Positions 54,916 to 62,819 of a DNA stretch of 64,000 nucleotides are shown one piece after another. The stretch is from Lactococcus termiticola. GTDB taxonomy: Bacteria > Bacillota > Bacilli > Lactobacillales > Streptococcaceae. The stretch spans positions 62,001 to 126,000 of the forward strand of contig NZ_BFFO01000003.1 in assembly GCF_003116835.1 (NCBI RefSeq). Direction: 5' to 3'. The stretch's first letter is position 1. Every line of letters begins with the position of its first letter. The position numbers and the translations under genes are program-made. The notes under the pieces were generated by a model that was not told the origin of the DNA, ran no database searches, and saw only the letters and a program-made list of their open reading frames with translations.

Positions 54916-54944
54916 ATTATAGCATGAATAGATAGGCTTTTCAA
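54916..54944 (-). promoter_or_regulatory. T-box transcript promoter
   Basis: Minus strand TTGAAA (54939-54944), 17-base spacer, TATAAT (54916-54921) with an extended TGC. The -35 lies inside an inverted repeat ATAGGCTTT / AAAGCCTAT (54932-54961). Confidence 0.85.
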
Positions 54945-54962
54945 CTTTTGATAAAGCCTATG

Positions 54963-54994
54963 GTTGAGGCAATTTGTATTTTTGCAAATTGCTT
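54963..54994. terminator. inverted repeats after the FusB-type gene
   Basis: GCAATTTG-TATTTTT-GCAAATTGC (54968-54991), with a second inverted repeat at 54932-54961. Neither has a good U tract on the minus strand, so they are stem-loops of uncertain termination strength. Confidence 0.4.
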
Positions 54995-55002
54995 TAGTCT
55001 CT

Positions 55003-55608
55003 CTATTTCGGCCGAATACTCTCCAAAAAGCCATTCAGCCCTTCCAACTGCTGAATCTGCCGGTTACACTGCTCACTATCCAGACAAATATAATTCCCCT
55101 GCTTGGTATAAGTCCCGTCAGCCCCAGACTTGGTCACAGCGAGAAACTGAGTTACCGCGCTGGTCTTCTGACAAATACTGCAGATGTTCTGAGTCTGACC
55201 AGAAATAGTCCCCCAGTAGCCTTGACCATCCCCAGTGACGATGTACTTGCGACCTGAGGCAATATCATTCCATGCGTAGAAGCTGTAAGCTTTCAGGTCA
55301 GTCATTTCCATATCTGGAACTTTTAATTTTTTGACCTTCTTAAAGAGCTTCGCCATATTGCCGGGCATCTCAAAGGCTTCGACCATAGGTTTCAAGCCTT
55401 CCAGCAGGCGCTCAGCCTGCTCGGTTGACAGCTTCTGGTCGCCGATAGCCTCGATAAAGTCGGCCAATTCATCGGTCAAGCCTTCAATTTCAGCTACGAC
55501 TTGGGCGTAAACCGCTGCCAGCGTATCCTTGTCATTCACCGAATGATAGGCGTTTACCATGTCAAAGGTCAGATGCTTGATTCGGTTAAATTCATGATTT
55601 TTTAACAT
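55003..55608 (-). CDS. FusB-family elongation factor G-binding protein
   Basis: A 201-residue two-domain protein: an N-terminal four-helix part (about 1-85) and a C-terminal treble-clef zinc domain with CSICQKTSAVTQF and YICLDSEQCNRQ. FusB/FusC proteins bind EF-G and release it from the ribosome, giving fusidic-acid resistance; chromosomal relatives in lactic acid bacteria are common and may have a housekeeping role. The gene follows DUF1912 directly (its ATG is next to that stop). Confidence 0.8.
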   Translation of the reverse strand: MLKNHEFNRIKHLTFDMVNAYHSVNDKDTLAAVYAQVVAEIEGLTDELADFIEAIGDQKLSTEQAERLLEGLKPMVEAFEMPGNMAKLFKKVKKLKVPDMEMTDLKAYSFYAWNDIASGRKYIVTGDGQGYWGTISGQTQNICSICQKTSAVTQFLAVTKSGADGTYTKQGNYICLDSEQCNRQIQQLEGLNGFLESIRPK

Positions 55609-55836
55609 TTAATAATCCTTCTTGCCAAGGTCTGGCATTTCATGAAAGCCGAGCCCTTGCTCATAATTCTTAAATTTACTTTGAAGGAAGCGGTAGGCGT
55701 CCAGCCGGCTCTCATAGCGGATGGCCGCATCATGCTGCTTTTCAGACTCGGCCAGCTTTTGGGCGGTCTCCATCAGCATGGTCTGCTGCGCGATAAATTC
55801 TTGAAAATCTTTTAGAAATTCTTCTTCGTAAGTCAT
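55609..55836 (-). CDS. DUF1912 family protein
   Basis: A 75-residue soluble, mostly helical protein. The pattern MTYEEEFLKDFQEFI, IRYESRLDAYRFLQSKF and GFHEMPDL matches the streptococcal/lactococcal DUF1912 family. Function unknown. Overlaps the acetyltransferase gene by four bases. Confidence 0.75.
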   Translation of the reverse strand: MTYEEEFLKDFQEFIAQQTMLMETAQKLAESEKQHDAAIRYESRLDAYRFLQSKFKNYEQGLGFHEMPDLGKKDY

Positions 55837-56339
55837 ACTAACTCCTTTTGATAGGCGATTCTTACGCCGTTAATGTCGACAAGGCCTCGTTTGACAAAGC
55901 CTTCTCGCTCGAAAATATGCTGCATAATCAGATTGGCCGGATGGGTATCAACCCGAAAGTCCCGGTAGCCCTTGGCAGCCATCAAATTAAAAATGTTTGA
56001 AAATAGAAATTGGGTCAAATGCTGTCCCCGAAAAGCCTTTGATGCTGCAATCCGGTGGATGGTCACATAGTCGCGACTGCTATTGCTCCAACTTCCCTGC
56101 GTCATCTTGCTGTAGGCCGGCTCCTCGCCGGCAATCACCGAAGCGTAGGCAGCAATCTTGTCGCCAGAGACCAGCACATGGCCTTGCGATAGCAGCAAGT
56201 CGCGCTCGATGTCGGCCAGAGCCGGGTAAGCCCCCTGCCACTGGTCACTGCCCGAGGCCGCCAAAAAAAGCCTCGCCTCTTGGATCAGCTTCATAATCTC
56301 TGAAATATCCTTGGGCTCAGCCTTTCTTAGGTAAATCAT
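55833..56339 (-). CDS. GNAT-family N-acetyltransferase
   Basis: A 168-residue acetyltransferase fold. YVTIHRIAASKAFRGQHLTQ carries the acetyl-CoA-binding motif A (R/Q-x-x-G/A variant), and FRVDTHPANLIMQHIFEREG is motif B. Substrate unknown. ATGA overlap with the rRNA methyltransferase gene and four-base overlap with DUF1912 make a coupled run. Confidence 0.82.
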   Translation of the reverse strand: MIYLRKAEPKDISEIMKLIQEARLFLAASGSDQWQGAYPALADIERDLLLSQGHVLVSGDKIAAYASVIAGEEPAYSKMTQGSWSNSSRDYVTIHRIAASKAFRGQHLTQFLFSNIFNLMAAKGYRDFRVDTHPANLIMQHIFEREGFVKRGLVDINGVRIAYQKELV

Positions 56340-57778
56340 TTTCTTGCTTTCTTTCTTGTCAACTTGACCACGGCCTCAGCACGGGCGGTGTCTGGGAACA
56401 TGTCAATGGACTGGATGTATTCTACTTTATAGAGGTTGGCGAGGACAATCAGGTCCTTGGCCAGGGTTGACACATTGCATGAGACGTAAACCATCTTTTC
56501 AGGTGGGAATTTTGCAATGGTCTCAAGGAGTTCTGCGTCAAGTCCTGTACGGGGTGGGTCGACCAGCAGGGCGGTTGCCTTGTGTCCTGACTTGTACCAA
56601 TTTGGGATGATGACCTCGGCACGCCCCGTCTCATAGTGGCAGTTCTTTAGGCCCAGACGTTTGGCATTATGCTTGGCGTCTTGAATGGCTTCTGGCGTGG
56701 TGTCCATGCCGTGGACGCTCTTGACCTTCTTTGCCACAGCAAAACCGATGGTGCCCACACCACAGTAGGCATCAATCACCCGGTCTGTCTTATGAGGGCT
56801 CAGGGCAGCAGCGGCTTCAGCATAGAGAACATTGGCCTGAGTGGGATTGAGCTGGTAAAAGGCCCGAGGCGAGAGCTCAAAGTCGTAGTCGAGGACACCC
56901 TCAGTGATGCGTTCTTTTTCATTGAAGAGGGTCTGGGTCCGGTCACCGTAAATCTCTGAGGATTTCTTCGGATGGTGGTTGACAGCGATGGTGACGATGT
57001 CTTGGAATTCTTCGGTCAAGTCAGACAAGATATTGTCCATCTTGACAAAGGATGCCCGCTGTTTCTTGGTTGGCTCATCACGAAGTTGTGGCCAGATTTG
57101 CCCGTCCAGTGTGATATTGGCTGAGCTCACAAAAATCATCTGGACCTCGCCTGTCTTTTGAGAACGGCGAATCATGACGGTCCGGATGCCGCGCAATTTA
57201 CGTTCATCGTCAACCGGCAGATTGTACTTTTCAATGAGTTGGCAGACCCGGTTGATAATCTGCTGGCTGAGCTCTTCCTGGACGATACAGTGTTCGAGAT
57301 TGACCAGATGGTGGGAGTTTTCCTTGTAAAGGCCGGCAATCACAGCCCCGCTATTGAGCCGGCGAACTTGATAAGTCAGCTTGTTGCGGTAGTGGCTAGG
57401 ATTGTCCATGCCAATGGTTGGGCGGAGCTCATAGCTCTTCCAGCCGGCTGGCCGGTATTTCTCCAGAGCCTGGCGGACCAGGTCCCGCTTAAATTCCAGC
57501 TGAGCAGGATAGGCCAAGTGAGAGATATGGCTGCTTGAGAGCTCGTGATAAACCTTGTCTTTAGGCTCAACCCGGTCTTTTGAGCGCTTGTTGACCTTGA
57601 GCAATTTTGCACGTGAAAAATTTCTGGCATTTTCAGTAATCTCAACCAGAACTTCTTCTGTTGGGAGAGCATAAGGTACAAAGATTAGGCGGCCATGATA
57701 TGAGGCGATGCCTTCTCCATTGATTCCCATCCGCTGGATATTCAGCGTAATTTTTTGTCCGATTTTTAATGTAATCAT
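56336..57778 (-). CDS. 23S rRNA (uracil-5-)-methyltransferase, RlmCD/RumA family
   Basis: A 480-residue SAM enzyme forming m5U in 23S rRNA. A TRAM domain starts it (ITLNIQRMGINGEGIASYHG), then SHYRNKLTYQVR, the Rossmann part DAYCGVGTIGFAVAKKV, motif VDPPRTGLD, and the catalytic Cys in YVSCNVSTLA. The RumA-type iron-sulfur cysteines are not seen, as in the Bacillus RlmCD form. I start at MITLKIGQK: a TTGTCG-N17-TATAAT promoter ends seven bases before it, which excludes the longer frame. First gene of the run to fusB. Confidence 0.9.
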   Translation of the reverse strand: MITLKIGQKITLNIQRMGINGEGIASYHGRLIFVPYALPTEEVLVEITENARNFSRAKLLKVNKRSKDRVEPKDKVYHELSSSHISHLAYPAQLEFKRDLVRQALEKYRPAGWKSYELRPTIGMDNPSHYRNKLTYQVRRLNSGAVIAGLYKENSHHLVNLEHCIVQEELSQQIINRVCQLIEKYNLPVDDERKLRGIRTVMIRRSQKTGEVQMIFVSSANITLDGQIWPQLRDEPTKKQRASFVKMDNILSDLTEEFQDIVTIAVNHHPKKSSEIYGDRTQTLFNEKERITEGVLDYDFELSPRAFYQLNPTQANVLYAEAAAALSPHKTDRVIDAYCGVGTIGFAVAKKVKSVHGMDTTPEAIQDAKHNAKRLGLKNCHYETGRAEVIIPNWYKSGHKATALLVDPPRTGLDAELLETIAKFPPEKMVYVSCNVSTLAKDLIVLANLYKVEYIQSIDMFPDTARAEAVVKLTRKKARK

Positions 57779-57785
57779 ATGGCTT

Positions 57786-57814
57786 ATTATAACGTAAAAA
57801 GGCGGAAACGACAA
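57786..57814 (-). promoter_or_regulatory. promoter of the rRNA methyltransferase run, overlapping a terminator
   Basis: Minus strand TTGTCG (57809-57814), 17-base spacer, TATAAT (57786-57791), seven bases, ATG. The -35 lies in the loop of the hairpin at 57795-57830. Confidence 0.65.
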
Positions 57815-57831
57815 TTTTCCGCCTTTTTACT
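57795..57831. terminator. bidirectional terminator between the ECF gene and the methyltransferase
   Basis: AAAAAGGCGGAAA / TTTCCGCCTTTTT: 13 base pairs, loop ACGACAAT (plus-strand reading CGACAAT). It would end the ECF transcript on the minus strand. Confidence 0.8.
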
Positions 57832-57920
57832 AATGAGGTAGCCAGGAAGTTTACCCTAGCAACTTCCGTTTGCTTGTTGCTACTTTAGTAGCTTACAAAC
57901 TTTGCTACTTATAACATAGT

Positions 57921-58415
57921 TTAGAGCTTCTTCTGCAGTTTCGTCCGGTCAAAGATGAAATAAAAAATGAGGAAGAAGACCAGCGTCGAGACTCCATGGG
58001 CTAGGTCAAAGGGCAGTCCGGCTAGCCAGTAGGCGTAGAAGGTCTGACCGTAGAGGCCGAAGAGGGCAGCAGACATGAGGTCGGTGCCTAGACCGTAGAA
58101 GAAGGGCAAGACAAAGGCAAGGCCAGCCATCAGCCAGATTGGGGCTTTTCGCTTGCTCAAAAGCCAGAAGACTAGCATCAGCAGGGCATAGACCAGGACT
58201 TGTCCGATGACCAGTGGGGAAAAGCCAAGCATGAAACCTGTGAGCAGCATGGTCAGAGTCATGATGATGAGACTGTCTGACAGGCCCAGAAATAAGATAA
58301 AGAGGAAAAAGAGGGCTGTGATTGGCTTGATGTTGGGGAGTTCGACCAGGGCGAGTCGGAGGATAGTACAGGTTGCGACGAGCAGGGCTATGGTTGTGAT
58401 TCTTCGTGTAGTCAT
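57921..58415 (-). CDS. ECF transporter S-component-like membrane protein
   Basis: A 164-residue protein with five or six membrane helices; it begins MTTRRITTIALLVATCTILR and contains LPNIKPITALFFLFILFLGL. That size and topology fit a substrate-capture (S) subunit of an ECF vitamin transporter; the ligand is not identifiable. The ATG at 58415 has TGC-TATAAT seven bases before it. A longer frame into the tandem repeat is not a gene. No ECF module genes lie nearby, so it would share a module encoded elsewhere. Confidence 0.7.
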   Translation of the reverse strand: MTTRRITTIALLVATCTILRLALVELPNIKPITALFFLFILFLGLSDSLIIMTLTMLLTGFMLGFSPLVIGQVLVYALLMLVFWLLSKRKAPIWLMAGLAFVLPFFYGLGTDLMSAALFGLYGQTFYAYWLAGLPFDLAHGVSTLVFFLIFYFIFDRTKLQKKL

Positions 58416-58422
58416 ATTTTCT

Positions 58423-58431
58423 ATTATAGCA
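58423..58431 (-). promoter_or_regulatory. extended -10 of the ECF gene, leaderless arrangement
   Basis: Minus strand TGC-TATAAT, seven bases (AGAAAAT), ATG at 58415. Confidence 0.5.
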
Positions 58432-58446
58432 TGAAGCTGGAAGGCT

Positions 58447-58702
58447 TGAATTTCCTTATCTACAGCCTTCTTTGCGATGTTTTGGGCCTCAATGGCTATG
58501 ACGAATGAGGAAAGCTTCGCTTTCCTTATCTCCCACCTTTTTTGCAGGCTTTTGGGAAAGATTGCTCCCCTTGGTCGCATTCTTTGCCTCAAAAGGCTAG
58601 CACGAATGAGGAAAGCTTCGCTTTCCTTATCTCCCACCTTTTTTGCAGGCTTTTGGGAAAGATTGCTCCCCTTGGTCGCATTCTTTGCCTCAAAAGGCTA
58701 GC
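58447..58702. repeat. 101-bp perfect tandem duplication with a diverged third unit
   Basis: 58501-58601 and 58602-58702 are identical over all 101 bases (start ACGAATGAGGAAAGC, end AAAAGGCTAGC). A shorter, diverged unit precedes them (58447-58500, TTCCTTATCTACAGCC and GCCTCAATGGCTATG). Each unit contains GGAAAGC-TTCG-CTTTCC-like hairpins (GAAAGC / GCTTTC). It fills the gap between gltX and the ECF gene. Confidence 0.92.
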
Positions 58703-58735
58703 AAAAAAGCCATGAAATCACAGCTTTCAAAATCT

Positions 58736-60187
58736 TTAGTTATTCAACGCAGCTTCAAGATTAGCTAGGCTCTGCTCTTTACCGAGGAGCTCAATAGCCA
58801 CATGGAGTTCTGGACCATGCATCGAGCCGGTCGCGGCGATACGAATCGGCATCCAGAGGCCCTTGCCCTTGACACCAGTGTCTTTTTGGACCGCCTTAAA
58901 TAATGGGAAAATATTATCTGCCACAAAGTCAGCTTCTGGAATCTCAGCCAGCTTATCTTTGAAGTCTTTGACAGCGACTGGGGCAGTCTCTTCTGCCATG
59001 ATTTCTTTTTCAGCCTCGTCCCATGGGGCCAGGGGCTTGAAGAACATGTCTGTCAGCTCTACGATTTCTTCAGCTGAACGCAGTTGAGGTTGGTAGAGCT
59101 TGACAAAGCTTTCGAGCCGGTCATCGGCACGACCAGCTTCTTCCAAGAAAGGACGGCACATCTCTACGACACGGCCGAGGTCGGCATGCTTGATGTAGTC
59201 GTTGTTCATCCAGTCAAGCTTCTTCTGGTCAAATGCCGCAGGGGCCTTGCTCAAACGTTTTTCATCAAAGAGCTTGATAAGCTCCTCACGAGAGAAGATT
59301 TCTTCATTGCCACCAGGGTTCCAGCCGAGGAAAGCGATGAAGTTGAAGACCGCTTCAGCCATATAGCCTTTTTTACGATAATCTTCGATGAATTGCAAAG
59401 TGTTTGTATCACGCTTAGAAAGCTTTTTACCAGTCTCAGAATTGATAATCAAAGTCATGTGACCAAACTGAGGGGCTTCCCAGCCAAGTGCTTCATAAGC
59501 TACAAGCTGTTTAGGCGTATTGGCAATATGGTCGTCGCCCCGGATAACGTGGGAAATCTGCATGTCATGGTCATCAACGACAACCGCAAAGTTGTAGGTA
59601 GGATAGCCATCACGTTTTTGGATGACATAGTCACCACCAAGGTGGGCTCCCTCAAACTCGATGTCACCCTTGACCAGGTCAGTCCAAGTGTAGGTCTTGT
59701 CTTCAGGAATCGCAATACGGACGACTGGCTGGATGCCCGCTGCCTTGCGTTCTGCGACATAGGCTTCTTTTTCGCTGTCCGTCATGCCCTTGTACTCATT
59801 CACATAGTGAGGGGGTTGGCCGGCCGCCTCTTGAGCAGCGTGATCGGCCTCGAGCTCTTCCGGCGTCTTGTAGCTGTAGTAGGCCTTGCCAGATTCAAGG
59901 AGCTGGTCGATATATTTTTGGTAAAGGGGCAGCCGCTCAGACTGGCGGTAGTTCTCATGGGTCTCTGGGCTTTCATCCCAGTCCATGCCCAGCCAACGCA
60001 GGTTTTCAAGCTGGCTGCGTTCACCGTCTTCGACATGACGCTCCCGGTCAGTATCTTCGATACGGATGATGAATTTTCCGCCGTGATGACGGGCAAAAAG
60101 ATAGTTAAAGAGGGCCGTTCTGGCATTCCCGATATGGAGCAGGCCGGTTGGCGATGGGGCATAACGGACACGAATTTCGTTTGACAT
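58736..60187 (-). CDS. gltX: glutamyl-tRNA synthetase
   Basis: A 483-residue class I synthetase. HIGH form [15 protein letters not shown] near residues 10-24, KMSKS form KLSKRDTNT near 255, and helical anticodon-binding C-terminal part. In this group it likely charges both tRNA-Glu and tRNA-Gln, the latter corrected by GatCAB. AGGAG precedes the ATG, and the upstream region has TGATAAAAT as an extended -10. A tRNA-Glu gene lies 1.9 kb away. Confidence 0.96.
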   Translation of the reverse strand: MSNEIRVRYAPSPTGLLHIGNARTALFNYLFARHHGGKFIIRIEDTDRERHVEDGERSQLENLRWLGMDWDESPETHENYRQSERLPLYQKYIDQLLESGKAYYSYKTPEELEADHAAQEAAGQPPHYVNEYKGMTDSEKEAYVAERKAAGIQPVVRIAIPEDKTYTWTDLVKGDIEFEGAHLGGDYVIQKRDGYPTYNFAVVVDDHDMQISHVIRGDDHIANTPKQLVAYEALGWEAPQFGHMTLIINSETGKKLSKRDTNTLQFIEDYRKKGYMAEAVFNFIAFLGWNPGGNEEIFSREELIKLFDEKRLSKAPAAFDQKKLDWMNNDYIKHADLGRVVEMCRPFLEEAGRADDRLESFVKLYQPQLRSAEEIVELTDMFFKPLAPWDEAEKEIMAEETAPVAVKDFKDKLAEIPEADFVADNIFPLFKAVQKDTGVKGKGLWMPIRIAATGSMHGPELHVAIELLGKEQSLANLEAALNN

Positions 60188-60246
60188 GTTAATCTCCTGT
60201 ATTTTTCGATCCCTCTTATTTTATCATATTTTAAGCGACTTGGCGA

Positions 60247-60276
60247 TGGAAAAAAGCCTGGGCTCAGGCTTTCATC
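60247..60276 (-). terminator. terminator of the PAP2 gene, overlapping its stop codon
   Basis: Minus strand AAAGCCTG-AGCC-CAGGCTTT followed by three further T residues. The last codons (KA) and the TGA stop lie in the 5' arm. Confidence 0.75.
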
Positions 60277-61253
60277 ATTCCTTTTTTCATGTCTGATTTC
60301 ATGTCCTTGGACATCTCCATATCCATGTTCATCTCTTTTTCTGCCTTCTCGATAAAGCTCAATCCCATCATCTTTGTGAGTAAGAGCGAGGTCAGGCCGG
60401 CAATCAGAATGGACATCATCGTATCGGTCATCCAATGGGCACCAATTCGGATGCGTCCAAAGGCCATGAGAAAGGCAAAGATGAGGCCGGCGTAGGCCAG
60501 GATTTCCTGGAGCTTGATGTTCTTCCGGTCAACGTAGAAGGGCAGGAAGAGGGCGGCAGCCCCAGCAATCGTGTGGCCGCTCGGGAAGGAGCGATGGCCG
60601 TTCTTGCCGTTAATGACCCACCAGTCCGTAAAGTGGCCCTTGCTGCCATTGACGACCTCTGTGACCTCATAAGGTCGCCAACGGCCCCAGTTGGCCTTGG
60701 AGATGTCGACGATGGACTCACTGAGGTAGATGAAGGCGACAGCTACGACCGACACCATCAGGAGGTACTTGAACTCCTCTGTTGTCTTATTGGCCAGCCA
60801 GCGGTAGGTAATGCCCAGGCCAATCAGGGTCAAGAGCAGCGTAATGAGGGCCTCAAGGCCAAATGAGTAAACGACCTGCTCTCCCGAGCCATTACCTGCA
60901 GCACCTAGGGGCTTGTGATTTTTGATATTGTCTAGGCTTGAGGTCGTGTAAGACATCCAGATGTCCACGCCCTGCCAGATGGACCAATAGCCAAAGCCAG
61001 CCCCCGAGATGGTCATGACAGCCTTGCCCAGGGGATGCTCGTGCTTGAGGCCATAATGAAAGACACTCGCCCCAGCAATAAAGGGAATCAGGGCCTGCGG
61101 AAACATCATGTAGGCCTGAAAGATATTGCCATAAATGGAATTTTGGTCAAACAAGGCTCGACCAATCGACAGGTCAGCAAAAGAGCCGACGATAAGGAGG
61201 AGCAGAGCTGCTCCAAACAGAATGCCAAGAAAACGGCTTTCTTTTTGATTCAT
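60264..61253 (-). CDS. PAP2-family membrane phosphatase with a methionine-rich tail
   Basis: A 329-residue membrane protein with about six helices. PAP2 motifs: NWGRWRP (K/R..RP; residues near 190), RSFPSGHTIAGA, and RIRIGAHWMTD with the catalytic His. Substrate may be undecaprenyl pyrophosphate, phosphatidate or phosphatidylglycerol-type lipid; not decidable. The last 25 residues (EMNMDMEMSKDMKSDMKKGM and then MKA) are unusually rich in Met, Asp and Lys and may bind metal or lie on the membrane surface. Four 11-bp repeats upstream suggest PhoB-type control. Confidence 0.85.
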   Translation of the reverse strand: MNQKESRFLGILFGAALLLLIVGSFADLSIGRALFDQNSIYGNIFQAYMMFPQALIPFIAGASVFHYGLKHEHPLGKAVMTISGAGFGYWSIWQGVDIWMSYTTSSLDNIKNHKPLGAAGNGSGEQVVYSFGLEALITLLLTLIGLGITYRWLANKTTEEFKYLLMVSVVAVAFIYLSESIVDISKANWGRWRPYEVTEVVNGSKGHFTDWWVINGKNGHRSFPSGHTIAGAAALFLPFYVDRKNIKLQEILAYAGLIFAFLMAFGRIRIGAHWMTDTMMSILIAGLTSLLLTKMMGLSFIEKAEKEMNMDMEMSKDMKSDMKKGMMKA

Positions 61254-61295
61254 GAAACCTCCCTAATTTCAAGAAATAATAATGGCTACAAGACT

Positions 61296-61362
61296 ATTGT
61301 AACCTGAAAGTCGGGGCGGAAATGTAAACAGAAGGCAAATAGTTGGTAAATGGAATGTAACT
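61296..61362 (-). promoter_or_regulatory. Pho-box-like 11-bp direct repeats and -10 of the PAP2 gene
   Basis: Minus strand units of exactly 11 bases: AGTTACATTCC, ATTTACCAACT, ATTTGCCTTCT, GTTTACATTTC (61319-61362). After 17 bases TACAAT follows (61296-61301) with no consensus -35, the layout of a promoter activated by an OmpR/PhoB-type regulator. Confidence 0.6.
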
Positions 61363-61446
61363 GTTGTGGGATTTTCTTAGAAACGGGCTGTGATTTCGGG
61401 CTTAGCTTTCAGAAAACAGGCAAAGCATTTTTCATGCAATAGCCCC

Positions 61447-61986
61447 TTAAGCAAGGTATTCATCAGTAGTTTTCAAGTCCGCAAAGTTCTGAAGTGCTGA
61501 TACAAAGGCGTTTTGGACTTCTTCTGCCTTCGTGACCTTGCCCTGATAAGCCAAGGCCTTGGTCGCCGTCGCATCGGTCACTAAAATTGGCTGATAGCCT
61601 AATTCTTTTGCCTGCCTAGTCGTAGAATCCACACACATGTGGGTCATCATCCCTGTGATGACCAGCTGTTCTACGTCGAGCTCCTTCAGTGTTGCTTCTA
61701 AATTTGTCTCTAAAAATGAATTTGGAAAGTGCTTCTCAATCACGATAGCATCTGAATCCACTGATAGGCCTGGATGAAGCTCAGCTCCTGGCGTCCCCAC
61801 TTCAAAGAAATCTGCATTTTTCATGTGCTTGATGTGCTGAATATAGATGATAGGTTGTTTTTCAGCCGTGAAGCGGTCTTCCAGGCGATTAATCTGCTTG
61901 AGGGCCTCTTCTGGACGGTTCAGAGCCATCTTTCCATCTTCAAAATAATCATTTTGGATATCAATAATAAGCAGGGCTTGTTTCAT
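61447..61986 (-). CDS. isochorismatase-family cysteine hydrolase
   Basis: A 179-residue cytoplasmic hydrolase. Catalytic Asp in LIIDIQNDYF, Lys in IVIEKHFPNSF, and Cys in TGMMTHMCVDSTTRQA. It is the nicotinamidase/isochorismatase fold; the absence of the nicotinamidase metal-site pattern DxHxxxH argues for a general cysteine hydrolase. AAGGAG precedes the ATG. It follows the tRNA-Glu gene and its terminator. Confidence 0.85.
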   Translation of the reverse strand: MKQALLIIDIQNDYFEDGKMALNRPEEALKQINRLEDRFTAEKQPIIYIQHIKHMKNADFFEVGTPGAELHPGLSVDSDAIVIEKHFPNSFLETNLEATLKELDVEQLVITGMMTHMCVDSTTRQAKELGYQPILVTDATATKALAYQGKVTKAEEVQNAFVSALQNFADLKTTDEYLA

Positions 61987-62003
61987 CGCCTTCTCCTTTT
62001 TTC

Positions 62004-62034
62004 AAAAAAATCCCTTGTAACAAGGGATTTCGCA
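62004..62034 (-). terminator. terminator after tRNA-Glu
   Basis: Minus strand AAATCCCTTG-TTA-CAAGGGATTT then TTTTG: a ten-base-pair stem and U tract. Confidence 0.85.
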
Positions 62035-62041
62035 GTCATTA

Positions 62042-62113
62042 TCACCCCACGGGGAATCGAACCCCGATTGCCGGAATGAGAATCCGGATTCCTAACCGTT
62101 AGAAGATGGGGCG
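62042..62113 (-). tRNA. tRNA-Glu (CTC)
   Basis: A 72-base cloverleaf: acceptor CGCCCCA / TGGGGTG, D arm TTCT-AACGGTTA-GGAA, anticodon stem CCGGA / TCCGG with loop TTCTCAT (anticodon CTC, reads GAG), T arm CGGGG-TTCGATT-CCCCG, discriminator A. CCA is not encoded. One G-U pair in the acceptor. A GAG-reading tRNA-Glu suits the G+C-rich codon use here. Its promoter has TGC-TATAAT just upstream. Confidence 0.95.
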
Positions 62114-62187
62114 GAATACCTCTATTATAGCACTCCTGAAACTAAAAGTGTCAGACAGGGATTTTAATCGCTTCTTCTGCCGGCCTA

Positions 62188-62196
62188 TGCTAAAAT
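62188..62196 (+). promoter_or_regulatory. extended -10 of the acetyltransferase gene, leaderless arrangement
   Basis: TGC-TAAAAT, six bases (GGAAGC), ATG at 62203. Confidence 0.5.
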
Positions 62197-62202
62197 GGAA
62201 GC

Positions 62203-62697
62203 ATGACGAAAATTAGCTATGACACTGTAAAACCAAGTGACATCGATGCCATCATGGCCATCGAAGAGGCCGACTTCAGCCCGGAAGAAAGCCTGAGCCG
62301 GACAGCCATCCTGGAAGAAATCCAGTTGATTCCAGACAGTTTTATAGTGGCCAGAAATGAGACCAGCCAGGTCGTCGGCTATATCTCCGGTCCCACCTCC
62401 AAGGAGCGCTACCTGGTCGACGAGATGTTTGAGCACAATCAGGCCAGCAGAAAAGACGACGCCTATCAAATCGTAACCAGCCTGGCCATCCATCCGGATT
62501 ATCAGGGGCTGGGAATTGCGACAGAACTTATGGAGCGACTGGCAGAGACAGCCAAGGCCAGCGGGCGACAAGCCATCAGCCTGACCTGCCACGACTATCT
62601 CATTCCCTATTACGAAAAGCACGGCTTTGTCAACGAAGGTCTTTCTGAGAGTAAATTCGCCGGCGAGGTTTGGTATAATCTTGTTCGAGAACTGTAA
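62203..62697 (+). CDS. GNAT-family N-acetyltransferase
   Basis: A 164-residue acetyltransferase. The acetyl-CoA motif is VTSLAIHPDYQGLGIATELM (Q-x-x-G-x-A/G), then ISLTCHDYLIPYYEKHGF as motif B. The fold resembles aralkylamine-type or RimI-like acetyltransferases; substrate unknown. It stands alone with a leaderless-type promoter, and palindromic element copy 10 begins seven bases after its stop. Confidence 0.85.
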   Translation: MTKISYDTVKPSDIDAIMAIEEADFSPEESLSRTAILEEIQLIPDSFIVARNETSQVVGYISGPTSKERYLVDEMFEHNQASRKDDAYQIVTSLAIHPDYQGLGIATELMERLAETAKASGRQAISLTCHDYLIPYYEKHGFVNEGLSESKFAGEVWYNLVREL

Positions 62698-62703
62698 TTA
62701 TAA

Positions 62704-62797
62704 AGGCAAAACTGGAGACCCATAGGGGATCCAGTTTTAGGAATGAGACGCCACAGGCGCTGCCTCCGTCCCATAGGATTTCCGGAACGCAAGGACT
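62704..62797 (-). repeat. three-stem palindromic element, copy 10 (truncated, reverse)
   Basis: Second hairpin (62707-62738, AAAACTGGA / TCCAGTTTT), then GAATGAG, first hairpin (CGCC-ACA-GGCG near 62749), and the family 5' flank in reverse (CCGGAACGCAAGGACTCG). The partner strand of the closing stem is missing on the left, so the 3' end of the element was lost. It abuts the acetyltransferase gene. Confidence 0.75.
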
Positions 62798-62819
62798 CGC
62801 AAAAAAGCCCTCAGGCCCC

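Noticed and set aside
58416-58637. N-terminal extension of the ECF gene into the tandem repeat
   Set aside because: It would add 74 hydrophilic residues made of repeat sequence before a normal membrane-protein start, and the promoter lies inside it.
58501-58702. CRISPR array at the 101-bp repeats
   Set aside because: The units are contiguous and identical with no spacers; no cas gene is present.
59084-60184. Long open frame (366 codons) antisense to gltX
   Set aside because: Same reason; gltX is full length and clearly coding.
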